Shown here one piece after another: positions 1 to 8,347 of a stretch of 64,000 nt of DNA (positions are counted from its first letter, which is position 1; each line of letters starts with the position of its first letter). The DNA is from SLFH01 sp050486265. GTDB taxonomy: Bacteria > Planctomycetota > Phycisphaerae > Phycisphaerales > UBA1924. The stretch covers positions 186,001 to 250,000 of the forward strand of contig JBJHCY010000003.1 of assembly GCA_050486265.1 (NCBI GenBank), in the 5' to 3' direction. The notes under the pieces are model-generated. The model saw only the letters and a list, made by a program, of their open reading frames with translations. It made no database searches and had not been told where the DNA came from. The position numbers and the translations under genes are program-made.

Positions 1-142
1 TGATCAGGTCGGACGCCTCGTGATCGATACACGCCTTGAGGAACTTGCCAAGGCGTGTCTTGTTCGGGTCGTGCTTCGCGTCGGGGTCCAGGGTCACATG
101 GCCCACTGGCACCGGGGGGGTTGTTGGGGACTCGATCGACAT
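1..142 (-). CDS. pilT: PilT-like type IV pilus retraction ATPase, N-terminal fragment
   Basis: Only the first 47 codons are inside the window; the gene runs off the left edge. Reading leftward from the ATG at 142, a Pro-rich start is followed by residues 31-47, LGKFLKACIDHEASDLI. This matches the opening of PilT/PilU ATPases, where a short helix is followed by the G-A-S-D-L/I motif. PilT powers pilus retraction at the inner-membrane base. A type IV pilus operon (pilM to pilB) lies at 47.6-53.0 kb of the same window, so a retraction motor is expected in this genome. The Walker motifs lie outside the window, so the call rests on the N-terminal motif. A TAGTCT -10-like hexamer at 253-248 on the minus strand would give a leader of about 100 nt. 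An unrelated open frame on the plus strand over the same bases is rejected. Confidence 0.55.
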   Translation of the reverse strand, partial: MSIESPTTPPVPVGHVTLDPDAKHDPNKTRLGKFLKACIDHEASDLI

Positions 143-484
143 GAACAAAGACTCCTCGCGCGGAACGGTTGCGGCGCTTACGCGCCGGCGAAACAGTAGA
201 CGCAGGCAGCCCCGCGAGCGCCACGGGTCGGGCGCGCAGGGGCCGACAGACTACACCATAACAGGTTCGATCACCAGCGCCCCGGGGTTCCCGACACTCG
301 GGCAACACGCCGGGCGTCCCGCGCAAACGGCGGGGGCGATGGGACCCCCCCCCGCACCGTCCGGATAAACACGCGTCCCGCCCTGTCCGGCGGGCCTCCC
401 ATCCGCGGCGCCCGGAGGCGGAAAGAAAAAAGCCCGGTTCGGGCCGGGCTTGGGAGGGGCTGTGGCGGTCGTGACGCCGTTGGC
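143..484. other. non-coding spacer between pilT and the sigma factor gene
   Basis: No convincing gene lies here. The right part holds the terminator of the sigma factor gene. The left part, read on the minus strand, is the leader of the PilT-like gene, with a possible -10 hexamer (TAGTCT) at 253-248. The plus-strand open frame that crosses this stretch has Arg/Pro-rich composition and no recognisable domain. Confidence 0.5.
424..451 (-). terminator. intrinsic terminator of the sigma factor gene
   Basis: A perfect 8-bp inverted repeat (430-437 with 444-451, 6-nt loop) is followed on the minus strand by TTTTTCTTT. It lies 34 nt after the stop codon of the sigma factor gene. Confidence 0.8.
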
Positions 485-1597
485 TCAACGCTGGGCCTGG
501 ACCGCTTCCTCGTCGGTCTCCGCCTCGTCTTCCTTCCTGGTGCCCAGGAAGTTGGCCTCCAGCTGGGCCCGGATCTTCTCCATGGCCTTGTTCTGGATCT
601 GGCGGACGCGCTCCTTGGTGACCCCGATGATCTGGCCGACCTGTTCGAGGGTCATCGGCTTCTCGGTCTCGGGCTGGGCCTCGCCGGCGGGGCGGAGGTT
701 GAAGCGGTGCTCGATGACCGTTCGCTCAACATCCGTCAGGTCGGCCCGGTTCTCCAGCACGATCCGCTTGACCTCGTCGGCCGCGTCCTTCTCGAAGTCG
801 CCCCGCTTGGTCTCGAGGTAGTTGCTCTTCTCGAGCTTGGGGTCGAAGTCGGTCGGGAATCGCTGGCGGTACTTGCTCAGCTTCATCCCCTGGCGGCTGA
901 AGGCCTTGAGGATGGCGCGGCAGGCGTAGGTCGAGAACTTGTACCCGCGACCGGCGTCGAACTTGTCGACCGCCCGGAGCAGGGCCATGTTCCCCTCGCT
1001 GACCAGGTCGGCGAAGTCGACCTCCGACATCCGCGTCCTCTTGGCCATCGCCAGGACCAGCGCGAGGTTGGTCTCGGCGATCTGCTCGCGGATCAGATCG
1101 GCCAGGCGGTACCAGCGGAGCATCTCCTCGGCCTGCTCGGGCGAGGGCTGCTTGCTGGGGCTCGACCAGACCTCGTGCTGGAGCTTCCAGACGCGGTGGC
1201 GGGCGTAGTTGAACTGGTGGAAGAGAACCTTCTCCTCGGCCCCGGTCAGGATGACCTGCTGGGTCGACTTGACGGTCCGGGAGCCGCGGGTGGCCGAGAG
1301 GTCGTCCATCACCGGGTGGTACCAGGTGGTGTCGGGCTTCTGGATGTCCGGGGCTTCCTCGTAGATCTTGCGCTCGGCGTCCTCCTCGTAGAAGGCCTCC
1401 GAGTCGATGTAGTCCATCTCGTGGCTCAGCAGATGGTCCAGCAGACGCTGGTCCTCAGAGCTGAGCCGGCGCATGACCGAGCGGCGGCCCTCGCCCTTGG
1501 CGGACGAGGCCGAAGAAGACCCTCGGCGCCGGCCGCGGAGGCGGTCCTGCTCGAGCGGCATCGGCTTTTTCTTTGGCGAATTGACCATCACCATCAT
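485..1597 (-). CDS. sigma-70 family RNA polymerase sigma factor
   Basis: The product is 370 aa and directs core RNA polymerase to promoters. Region 2 is clear: from about residue 197, DLVSEGNMALLRAVDKF, then the GYKFSTYA core that contacts the -10 element. The last third holds a region 4 helix-turn-helix (about 314-345) with the TLEQVGQIIGVTKERVRQIQ pattern of group 1-3 sigma factors. The long N-terminal part has no obvious region 1.1 and carries a basic, Ser-rich start. The reading frame stays open further upstream, but the ATG at 1597 is preceded by AAGGACGAGG at a good distance, so that start was chosen. It is not RpoD by length. A specialised group 2/3 factor is most likely; its regulon cannot be read from the sequence. 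Confidence 0.9.
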   Translation of the reverse strand: MMVMVNSPKKKPMPLEQDRLRGRRRGSSSASSAKGEGRRSVMRRLSSEDQRLLDHLLSHEMDYIDSEAFYEEDAERKIYEEAPDIQKPDTTWYHPVMDDLSATRGSRTVKSTQQVILTGAEEKVLFHQFNYARHRVWKLQHEVWSSPSKQPSPEQAEEMLRWYRLADLIREQIAETNLALVLAMAKRTRMSEVDFADLVSEGNMALLRAVDKFDAGRGYKFSTYACRAILKAFSRQGMKLSKYRQRFPTDFDPKLEKSNYLETKRGDFEKDAADEVKRIVLENRADLTDVERTVIEHRFNLRPAGEAQPETEKPMTLEQVGQIIGVTKERVRQIQNKAMEKIRAQLEANFLGTRKEDEAETDEEAVQAQR

Positions 1598-2351
1598 CAA
1601 CCTCGTCCTTGGTGCTCCGCACCGTATGGACTCTTTTCCTTCCAACCTTCGGCGGAAGGATTTGATTCGTTTGTCACAGGCCCTCGGTTGCGTCAGCGAC
1701 GCGCCCGCGTGCCACTTCCGTCCGGACCCCGTGCTTTCGCGAGGTCCGATCAAACCAACGCGGGTTTGTTCCCGGCTGCCCGCCTCGGTCGGCGGGTCTT
1801 TGGGGGACAGACCCGTTCTTCTTCACCCTCTCTCGGGGCGTCGTGCTCAGGGATGCGTCGGCTCGGATCTTGTGAGGAACGCTCTCGCGACGGTTTCATT
1901 CCCTACGCCGCGTGTCCGATCGTGGTTCGAGCCTCTCAAACGACGCTTCCGGCCCCGGGCGGGGGAACCGGCTCCACCGCCCGTTTCGGGGTCGTTCGGC
2001 CTGGAATTCCGGAGTCTGTCCGAGGGCGATGGCGTTGGGCTTGCCGTCCCGCCTCGAAGGCCACCCGTACAGGTGTTGACCCGGGCCGACGGTCCTATAT
2101 CATCGCCAAGACAGAACCGGGGGCGACCGACCGCTCCCGAGCCGATCAGTGTAGCAGAAACCGTCGCGCATGCAAGCGCGGCGGGGTTGGTGACATGCAG
2201 TCCACATTTTGGGGCTGAAGCCCGCCCGAACGACTTCTGCGCCCCCTCTTGTTGGGGGAATATACTAAGTTTTGATCGGATATTGTTCTGCGCTCGGGCG
2301 GCCGCGTGAACGGCGTGGATCCGACCCGAAACACTGCGAGAGGAGCATCCG
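1598..2351. other. long non-coding region between the sigma factor gene and sodA
   Basis: About 750 nt without a supportable gene; the open frames here are Arg/Pro/Ser-rich and match nothing. It should hold the promoters of both divergent genes. Visible items: an inverted repeat in the sigma factor leader (TCCTTCC/GGAAGGA, near 1637-1660); two adjacent hairpins near 1782-1813, the second (GGGTCT/AGACCC) followed by a T-rich run on the plus strand; and two sodA promoter candidates (2076-2103, and a TATACT at 2261-2266). Confidence 0.5.
2076..2103 (+). promoter_or_regulatory. candidate sodA promoter
   Basis: TTGACC (2076-2081) and TATCAT (2098-2103) are separated by 16 nt, a good sigma-70-type match. 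Initiation would fall near 2110, giving a leader of about 240 nt before sodA. A second -10-like TATACT lies closer, at 2261-2266, but lacks a -35 element. Confidence 0.45.
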
Positions 2352-2996
2352 ATGGCATTCGAACTTCCCCCCCTGCCTTACTCCAAAGACGCGCTCGAGC
2401 CGCACATCGACGCCAAGACGATGGAGATCCACCACGGCAAGCACCACAAGGCGTATGTGGACAAGGCCAACGCCGCTCTTGAGGGCACCGACTGGGCGGG
2501 CAAGCCGGTCGATCAGGTGATCTCGGCGCTGGATCGGCTGCCGCACGAGGTCCAGGGCCCGGTCCGCAACAACGCCGGCGGACACGCCAACCATTCGCTG
2601 TTCTGGCAGATCCTGGCGCCCGAGGGCAAGGGCGGCGGGGGCGAGCCGGGCGGGTCGCTGGGCGAGGCGATTCAAGAGACCTTTGGGTCGTTTGAAGAGT
2701 TCAAAGAGAAGTTTGCCGATGCCGCGGCCAACCGCTTCGGCTCCGGCTGGGCCTGGCTGTGCGTCTCGCCCGAGGGCAAGCTGCACATCTACTCGACGGC
2801 GAATCAGGACAGCCCGACGATGCCCGAGGAGTTCGGGGGCAAAGGCCCCGGGCACCACCCGATCCTCGGCTTGGATGTCTGGGAGCACGCGTACTACCTG
2901 AACTACCAGAACCGTCGCCCGGACTACATCAAGGCGTTCTGGAATGTCGTGAACTGGAAGAAGGTCGGCGAGCTCTTCGATCAGGCGAAGGGCTGA
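2352..2996 (+). CDS. sodA: superoxide dismutase, Mn-type
   Basis: The 214-aa enzyme converts superoxide to oxygen and hydrogen peroxide. All four metal ligands are present: His27, His81, Asp175 and His179, the last two in the family signature DVWEHAYY. GGHANHSLFW around the second ligand and the GSGWAWL stretch are typical of the manganese branch rather than the iron branch, but metal choice cannot be settled from sequence. Length is normal, apart from a small Gly-rich insertion at about 92-101. There is no signal peptide, so it is cytoplasmic. The ATG is preceded by GAGAGGAG at good spacing. It is likely monocistronic, with 259 nt to the next gene. Confidence 0.96.
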   Translation: MAFELPPLPYSKDALEPHIDAKTMEIHHGKHHKAYVDKANAALEGTDWAGKPVDQVISALDRLPHEVQGPVRNNAGGHANHSLFWQILAPEGKGGGGEPGGSLGEAIQETFGSFEEFKEKFADAAANRFGSGWAWLCVSPEGKLHIYSTANQDSPTMPEEFGGKGPGHHPILGLDVWEHAYYLNYQNRRPDYIKAFWNVVNWKKVGELFDQAKG

Positions 2997-3255
2997 TCCG
3001 GGCCCGGGCAAGCGGTAGGGCGGTCCCAAGAGTTGATTCTTCGAGGCCCCGACCTCCGCTGAGGCTCAGATTGGGGCGCTGGGGGAGGCAGCGGCCTTCG
3101 GCCGCGGCTTGTCATTGCTTTCCGACGCCCGGATCCGCAAACAGAAGCCGGAATCGGTGCGCCGGGCGGTATCATCTCTGCGAAAGCGGGGGTGGGGCCG
3201 CTCGGCGCTTTGCTGCGCTGCGGCCGTCGCCCCTCTGTTCTGATGGAGCCGCCCG

Positions 3256-4815
3256 ATGCGCAAGCGGATTCTTCTGACGATCTGGCTGAGCCTTCCGTTC
3301 ATCGCGATCTCGATCCTGCTGCTGTCGATCGGGCACAACCTGCGGATGGGCCCTGCGATGGAGAACCCGCGCGTCGGCGTGGGCGCCGGGGACACGGGCG
3401 GGGCGAACGCGATCGGCGAGTGGTTCTTCGGCAACCGCATCGACCGGACCTCCGAGCTCGAAGATTCCGAGCGAGGTCCGACGGCGATCCTCCGGTCTGA
3501 AGACGAGTCGGATCGGGTCGACGAAGAGGCTTCCGGCGGCAACGGCGCGGCCTTCGAAGCCGAGGCCAATGCCGAAGCCGAAGCGGCCGAACTGCAGATG
3601 GTCGCGCCCGAGTCGCTCCCGCAGGGCTTTGTGATCGTGGTCGACGACAAGTCCGATGTCGCCGACGACGACGCGCCGATCCACCTCGCCAGCAACCACA
3701 ACGGCTGGAACCCGGGCGACCCCAACCAGCGGCTGGTGCGCCGGAGCGACATGCGCTGGCAGATCGTCCTGCCGCAGCCGACCAACCCCGACCGCATGCA
3801 GTTCAAGTTCGCGCTGGGTTCGTGGGAGCGTGTCGAGCTCTCCGCGGAGGGCGAGGACAATGTGCCCAACCGGACGCTGCCGACGGTGGACCGTGCGCGG
3901 TACGCCGACGGGACGAGGCCCGTGTTCGAGTTTGTGGTGCCGCGGTTCCGCGAGGGTCGTGCGCCGACGGACATCGTGCGGCTTGACCGCTACCGCGAGC
4001 TGGATGTGACCGGGACGGTGCGCCGGCTGGAGGTGACGGGCGGCGCCGGCGGCGCCGCGGGCGCGCAGCGTGATCTGCTCGTCTGGCTGCCCCCGGGGTA
4101 CGACGAGCCCGAGAACGCGGATCGTCGCTACCCGGTGCTGTACCTCATGGACGGGCAGAACATCTTCGAGCAGTTGCCGGGCGTGTGGGGCGAGTGGCGG
4201 GCGGACGAGACGGCGCAGCGTCTGGTTGAGTTGGGGTTGATCGAGCCGTTGGTGATCGTGGGCGTGCCGCACGCGGGGCGGTACCGGGCCGAGGAGTACC
4301 TGCCTCTGCGTGCGCTCGACAACGCCGAGCCGCAGGCCGAGGCTTTTGTTTCGTGGCTGCGTCACGAGGTTTTCCCGCGCGTCGAGCGTGCGTTCCGCGT
4401 GAGCGATGAGGCGGCGGACCGCGGGATCGGGGGCGCGAGCTTCGGTGCGGTGGTCAGCGCGTTTGCCGCGGCCGAGCACCCCGAACTCTTCGGCTTCCTG
4501 CTGCTTGAGAGCATGCCGACGCTTGCGGGCGCGGAGGGGCGTTGGAAGCGGTATCTGGAGTCGGTCGAGCGCTGGCCCGAGCGGGTGTACATCGGCATGG
4601 GCGGGCGCGAGGTTTCCAACGACGAGGCGGACCGCGAGCTGAACGAGCGCTATGTCGCGTGGGCGCGCGAGCTCGATGGGATCTTCGCGCGCGCGGGCGT
4701 CGGGTCGGACCGGCGGCTGCTGGTGATCACGCCGGATTCGAACCACAACGAGGACGCGTGGGCGGAGCGCTTCCCCGATGCGCTGCAGTTTTTGCTGCCG
4801 CCGCGGGGGGATTGA
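3256..4815 (+). CDS. membrane-anchored or secreted alpha/beta-hydrolase esterase with starch-binding-like domain
   Basis: The 519-aa protein starts with a basic/hydrophobic segment (residues 1-26) that is a signal peptide or anchor. An acidic linker follows. From about 130 to 210 there is a CBM20/48-like beta domain (LASNHNGWNPGD resembles the carbohydrate-binding fold of glucan-acting enzymes). The C-terminal half is a putative esterase of the enterochelin-esterase/esterase D type: LLVWLPPGYDEP and YPVLYLMDGQNIF strands, nucleophile elbow GGASFGA with Ser395, and a late His497 in the NHNEDAW context. The substrate is unknown; a cell-envelope or secreted ester is likely. A -10-like TATCAT lies at 3170-3175. 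The zinc-ribbon array begins 2 nt after its stop, so the esterase may head that operon. Confidence 0.85.
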   Translation: MRKRILLTIWLSLPFIAISILLLSIGHNLRMGPAMENPRVGVGAGDTGGANAIGEWFFGNRIDRTSELEDSERGPTAILRSEDESDRVDEEASGGNGAAFEAEANAEAEAAELQMVAPESLPQGFVIVVDDKSDVADDDAPIHLASNHNGWNPGDPNQRLVRRSDMRWQIVLPQPTNPDRMQFKFALGSWERVELSAEGEDNVPNRTLPTVDRARYADGTRPVFEFVVPRFREGRAPTDIVRLDRYRELDVTGTVRRLEVTGGAGGAAGAQRDLLVWLPPGYDEPENADRRYPVLYLMDGQNIFEQLPGVWGEWRADETAQRLVELGLIEPLVIVGVPHAGRYRAEEYLPLRALDNAEPQAEAFVSWLRHEVFPRVERAFRVSDEAADRGIGGASFGAVVSAFAAAEHPELFGFLLLESMPTLAGAEGRWKRYLESVERWPERVYIGMGGREVSNDEADRELNERYVAWARELDGIFARAGVGSDRRLLVITPDSNHNEDAWAERFPDALQFLLPPRGD

Positions 4816-4817
4816 GG

Positions 4818-5249
4818 GTGCGTTTCGGTGTTCTCGTTGCGCGGATGCCGGCGCTTGGGCGGCTCGGGCCGGAACACCGAAGGATTGTGCTGCGGCGTGC
4901 TGGGCGTGGTGCGGCTGCGCCCGCGGTCGCTTGCGCGGGTGTGGTCGCGGTTCTGGCGTTTCTGAATCTGTGGATCGCGTTTGCCATGTTCGCGGACGCT
5001 TGGGCAGACGGGCGAGCGGGGAGCGTTTGGATGACCACGGCCGGTTGCGGCATGGTTTGGCTCGTCGGCGGGCTGGTGTTTGCGCCGATGACTGCAGGGT
5101 GGGTGTACGCGGCGATCGCTCTGCGACGCATCAATCGATGGATCCGACGAGGTTCGTGCGTCGCGTGCGGGTACGACCTCGGGGCGTCGACAGACGACGC
5201 TGTCTGCCCGGAGTGCGGGGCGATGAACCTTTCTGCGGACGGGGGTTAG
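4818..5249 (+). CDS. membrane zinc-ribbon protein, array member 1
   Basis: The 143-aa protein shows the plan shared by the whole array: a short basic N-terminus with an R-M-P-x-L-x-x-L motif, two hydrophobic segments (about 35-58 and 72-98), an amphipathic R-R-I-N-R-W-I helix, and a C-terminal zinc ribbon (CVACGYDL ... CPECG). The ribbon should face the cytoplasm next to the membrane. The function is unknown; such proteins are common and uncharacterised in planctomycetes. The GTG start was chosen because it lies 2 nt after the esterase stop and gives the same N-terminal motif as the paralogues. The frame is open further upstream but only as a shadow of the esterase. Confidence 0.75.
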   Translation: MRFGVLVARMPALGRLGPEHRRIVLRRAGRGAAAPAVACAGVVAVLAFLNLWIAFAMFADAWADGRAGSVWMTTAGCGMVWLVGGLVFAPMTAGWVYAAIALRRINRWIRRGSCVACGYDLGASTDDAVCPECGAMNLSADGG

Positions 5250-5251
5250 TC

Positions 5252-5713
5252 GTGCGGCACCGCAGATATGTCAAGCGGACGCCGGAACTGCGAAGGCTTG
5301 AGCCGCGGCATCTCGACGCGGCGATCAGGCGAGCAAGGCATCACACCGCGTCGAAGCGGCTCGGGGCGCCCTTGGTCGCAAACCTGGTGTTGTTCTGCTT
5401 GCTGATTCTGCTGCTGTGGGCGTTCGTGTTTCAGTATGCGATGCTCGCCGTGCCTTGGCTGCGTTCGATCGACGCACCTGGACCGGCCCGGTGGCTCGTC
5501 CTCGCGGCGATGGCGTCGGTCGTTCCGATCGGCTGCTGTGCCGGCGTGTGGGCGTGGTCTCGTACGGGATCGGACATGGCGTCGCGCGAGCTCGCCCGGC
5601 GTGTGCGCGAGCGGCGCGAGTGCGTCGCGTGCGGGTACGACCTGGAGGGGATCGGCGAGAGCAAGCAATGCCCCGAATGCGGCGCCGCGATCCTGTCAGC
5701 GAGCGGGGGTTGA
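5252..5713 (+). CDS. membrane zinc-ribbon protein, array member 2
   Basis: 153 aa. The basic N-terminus (RRYVKRTPELRRL) precedes two transmembrane segments (about 45-68 and 83-105) and the C-terminal ribbon CVACGYDLEGIGESKQCPEC. The GTG start lies 2 nt after the previous stop. The ribbon is nearly identical to that of members 3 and 4, including the EGI(G/D)ESK linker, which points to recent duplication. No enzymatic motif is visible. Confidence 0.75.
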   Translation: MRHRRYVKRTPELRRLEPRHLDAAIRRARHHTASKRLGAPLVANLVLFCLLILLLWAFVFQYAMLAVPWLRSIDAPGPARWLVLAAMASVVPIGCCAGVWAWSRTGSDMASRELARRVRERRECVACGYDLEGIGESKQCPECGAAILSASGG

Positions 5714-5714
5714 G

Positions 5715-6176
5715 ATGATCTGGGACAGGCTTGTCAGGATGGCGTGGCGGCGATATGTCAGGCGGATGCCGGTTCTTGCGGCATTGGACGATCCACACCG
5801 AAAGATGGTGATGGACCGATCAGCCGTCGCTGTGCATGTTCGGATGTGGGTTGTCGGTTTCGCGTATAGCGCGATTATGGTGATGGTCGGCGTGGCTTTG
5901 TTCAGCCTTTTCGTGATGCACGCCAAGGCTGTCGACATGGATGCAGGGCGGTCGAGGGCGATTTTGTTGATCGGCGGCCTCGGTTATGTGACGGCGTTCC
6001 ATGCGTTCGGCTTTCTTGTTGGCCGATATCTCGCGGAGAGATTGATCGTCAAGCGCATCAAACGATGGATCCGCGATGGTTTGTGCGTCGCGTGCGGGTA
6101 CAACCTGGAGGGGATCGACGAGAGCAAGCACTGCCCCGAATGCGGCGCCGCGAACCTCTCTGGGATCTGGGGTTGA
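5715..6176 (+). CDS. membrane zinc-ribbon protein, array member 3
   Basis: 153 aa, ATG one base after the previous stop (TGAGATG junction). The N-terminus has RRMPVLAALDDPHR. Two hydrophobic segments (about 41-68 and 80-105) lead to the K-R-I-K-R-W-I-R helix and the ribbon CVACGYNLEGIDESKHCPEC. The N-terminal half pairs best with member 4 (LAALxDPHR), so 3 and 4 look like the youngest duplicates. Role unknown. Confidence 0.75.
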   Translation: MIWDRLVRMAWRRYVRRMPVLAALDDPHRKMVMDRSAVAVHVRMWVVGFAYSAIMVMVGVALFSLFVMHAKAVDMDAGRSRAILLIGGLGYVTAFHAFGFLVGRYLAERLIVKRIKRWIRDGLCVACGYNLEGIDESKHCPECGAANLSGIWG

Positions 6177-6177
6177 G

Positions 6178-6642
6178 ATGCGACGAAGAACGGTCAACAG
6201 CAGGATGCAATGGACAGGACTGGTCAAGCGGTTGCCGTCGCTGGCCGCGTTGAATGATCCGCATCGACAACAGGTGATCGATCGAGCAGGCAGGGCGGTA
6301 TCCGTTTGGCTGTGGGTCTCATGGATCGCACTCTGGTTGATGTTGCTGCTGATCTGGTTTGTGCTGAAGGGCCTTTATCTGCTGCATACCTGGTCCGTTG
6401 ACATGGACCATGTAAGGTCGATGGACATGTTCATCGTCGGTCACCTAGTTTACGGTGTGGCCGCCTGTTCGATCGGGATCATTTTCTCCTATCGCATCTA
6501 CTGCAAAGTGACCGTCAGACGCATCAAGCGATGGATCGGCGAGGGATTGTGCGTCGCGTGCGGGTACAACCTCGCGGGGATCGACAACAGCGAGCCATGC
6601 CCCGAATGCGGCGCGGCGAATCTTTCTGCGAGCGGGGCTTGA
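6178..6642 (+). CDS. membrane zinc-ribbon protein, array member 4
   Basis: 154 aa, again with a TGAGATG junction. It has the LAALNDPHRQQV motif near the start, two transmembrane segments (about 43-67 and 84-106), the R-R-I-K-R-W-I helix and the ribbon CVACGYNLAGIDNSEPCPEC. Closest visible relative is member 3. Role unknown. Confidence 0.75.
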   Translation: MRRRTVNSRMQWTGLVKRLPSLAALNDPHRQQVIDRAGRAVSVWLWVSWIALWLMLLLIWFVLKGLYLLHTWSVDMDHVRSMDMFIVGHLVYGVAACSIGIIFSYRIYCKVTVRRIKRWIGEGLCVACGYNLAGIDNSEPCPECGAANLSASGA

Positions 6643-6643
6643 G

Positions 6644-7180
6644 ATGCGTAGGGGCTGGGCGGTCAGGCGGATGGCGGTGCTGGGACGGCTCGGGCCGTCT
6701 GAGCTCAAGAGCACGCTGAGGCGGGCCAGCCTCGCGAGCTTCGGGGCCTCGCCGTTGATGCGTGGGGTTGTGTTCGTCTCGTGCTGGGCGGCGGTGACCG
6801 TCACGATCGCGGTATTGATCGGTGCGGCTTGGCCCTTCAATGCGATCGTTGTGCCTGATGCGTGGTGGGAGATCCCGGGCGTCAGACCGGTCTTCACTTC
6901 TATAATCGTGACGCTGTACCTGTTCGTCTCGGTGTGGATGCCGTTCTGGGCGGCGACGCAGTTGGGACGATCGGCTCTGGTCCAGCGGATCTCGCGCTGG
7001 ATCCGCGAGGGTTCGTGCGTCGTGTGCGGGTACGACCTCGGAGGAGTCAGCGACAGCGAGCGATGCCCCGAGTGCGGCGCGCCGGACCTGCGGCACGCGG
7101 GGAGGCTGGACGACGAGGCGTTCGCCGCGTCGATGCTCGGCGGGAACGGGCGGGGGGGTTCGGGCGAACAGGACGGGTAG
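6644..7180 (+). CDS. membrane zinc-ribbon protein, array member 5, with C-terminal tail
   Basis: 178 aa, starting one base after the previous stop. It has the RRMAVLGRLGPSE motif (like member 1), two hydrophobic segments (about 38-62 and 83-107) and the ribbon CVVCGYDLGGVSDSERCPEC. Unlike its neighbours it continues about 35 residues past the ribbon with a Gly-rich tail. After this gene the tight spacing of the array breaks for 86 nt. Confidence 0.75.
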   Translation: MRRGWAVRRMAVLGRLGPSELKSTLRRASLASFGASPLMRGVVFVSCWAAVTVTIAVLIGAAWPFNAIVVPDAWWEIPGVRPVFTSIIVTLYLFVSVWMPFWAATQLGRSALVQRISRWIREGSCVVCGYDLGGVSDSERCPECGAPDLRHAGRLDDEAFAASMLGGNGRGGSGEQDG

Positions 7181-7266
7181 GAAAGCAGGCGCGGCGAGCC
7201 GCGTCGCTTTGGGAGGCTCTGTGCGGAATGAGGGCGATCCAACACGAGGATTGACGGCGGAAGCGC

Positions 7267-7410
7267 GTGCGGCGTGTGCAGCGTCGGGCGTTGGCAACGC
7301 TCATCCGCCGCGACATCCGGCGAGGCTTCTGCATCGCGTGCGAGTACCGCGTTGACGGCCTCGCTGTTGAGGGCGAGTCGTTGGTGGTTTGCCCGGAGTG
7401 TGGGTTGTGA
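7267..7410 (+). pseudogene. remnant of a zinc-ribbon array gene (ribbon only)
   Basis: A 47-codon frame from GTG 7267 encodes a basic helix and CIACEYRVDGLAVEGE... followed by CPECGL and a stop. This is the C-terminal ribbon of the array family without any membrane segment, and the family's C-G-Y has become C-E-Y. The frame is closed by a TGA at 7252-7254. It is most simply the degraded end of a duplicate. It could still be expressed as a small cytoplasmic zinc protein. Confidence 0.4.
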
Positions 7411-7426
7411 ATGCCGAGGAGAGCCG

Positions 7427-7789
7427 ATGAGATCGGAAATGGAAGCCGTCAGACTTCGAGGTCGTGAGTCGGCGCTCGTCGTCCTGGCCTTTCTGATCTG
7501 GGCCGTGCTGCTGTGGCTGCTCTACGGCTCGCCGGTCGGGACGCTGCTTGATCGCTTGCTCCCGGGGTGGCTGTACGGCGTGATCGCCGCTGTCTGGCCG
7601 GTCGGATGGATGGTGGCGCTGGTGGTCGGTGTCGCGTGGTTGTCGGGGCGTTCGGGGCGGGGCGGCGGCGCCGCGAGCGCGGGAAGGCATGCCGATCGCC
7701 GCTGCGCGGGCTGCGGCTACAGCCTCTCGGCGCTCTCGCCCGAATCGGATACGCTGGTGTGCCCCGAGTGCGGGCGGATCGGCTGGTAG
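7427..7789 (+). CDS. membrane zinc-ribbon protein, array member 6
   Basis: 120 aa. The ATG at 7427 is preceded by GAGGAGAG. Two hydrophobic segments (about 16-38 and 47-70) are followed by a Gly/Arg-rich linker and a divergent ribbon, CAGCGYSLSALSPESDTLVCPECGRIGW. It is shorter than members 1-5 and ends in Gly-Trp right after the ribbon. No catalytic motif. Role unknown. Confidence 0.7.
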   Translation: MRSEMEAVRLRGRESALVVLAFLIWAVLLWLLYGSPVGTLLDRLLPGWLYGVIAAVWPVGWMVALVVGVAWLSGRSGRGGGAASAGRHADRRCAGCGYSLSALSPESDTLVCPECGRIGW

Positions 7790-7798
7790 GACACGGGC

Positions 7799-8347
7799 AT
7801 GTCGCGAGCGATCGACGAGGCGGTGCTGGAGGGGCTGACCGACGCGGAGCGTCGGGCGCTGCTCGATGCCGCCGGGCGGTTCGCGAGGTCCGAGGTGGTG
7901 CTCAACAACATCGCGATCGTGGGTCTCGCTGTGTTCGGCACGGCGATGATGGGGGCGTTCGGCGTGTTGCCGTTTCTTCGGTCGCGGTGGATCTCGGAGT
8001 ATCTGTTCGAGGCCGCGCCGGTGGTCATGGCGATCGTAATCGGTCTTGCGTGGCTGGTGTTTCTGATTGTCCTGTCGTTCGCGGCGTCAAAGAGCATTCG
8101 CCAGCGCGCGGTGATGCGTGCGGTCGGCTCGCACGCGAGGCGGGCGGTCTGCGTGGGGTGCGGGTACAGCCTGCTCGGGCTTGCGGAACGCGGGGGGGCG
8201 GCGGGCGAGGGGCTGTCCGCGGCAACGCCCGATCGCTGGACGAAACTCGCCTGCCCCGAATGCGGGATGGTCTGCCCGCTGGTTCGTGTCGTGATGGCCG
8301 GACGACGGCGCGGGTCGGGTCCGGAGGGCGTCGGGGACGGACCATGA
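7799..8347 (+). CDS. membrane zinc-ribbon protein, array member 7
   Basis: 182 aa. A soluble start (LTDAERRALLDAAGRFAR) precedes two transmembrane segments (about 38-63 and 74-96). The ribbon CVGCGYSLLGL is separated from its second CPECG half by an unusually long Gly/Ala-rich loop of about 25 residues. An Arg/Gly tail follows. The stop overlaps the next start (ATGA), so translation of the next gene is probably coupled. Confidence 0.75.
   Translation: MSRAIDEAVLEGLTDAERRALLDAAGRFARSEVVLNNIAIVGLAVFGTAMMGAFGVLPFLRSRWISEYLFEAAPVVMAIVIGLAWLVFLIVLSFAASKSIRQRAVMRAVGSHARRAVCVGCGYSLLGLAERGGAAGEGLSAATPDRWTKLACPECGMVCPLVRVVMAGRRRGSGPEGVGDGP

Noticed and set aside
1895..1980. tRNA-like GGTTCGAGCCT segment
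   Set aside because: Resembles a T loop, but no matching acceptor, anticodon or D arm can be folded on either strand.
1473..2309. Open frames crossing the non-coding region before sodA
   Set aside because: Arg/Pro/Ser-rich, overlapping in several frames, no ribosome site and no family; they also cross the sodA promoter.
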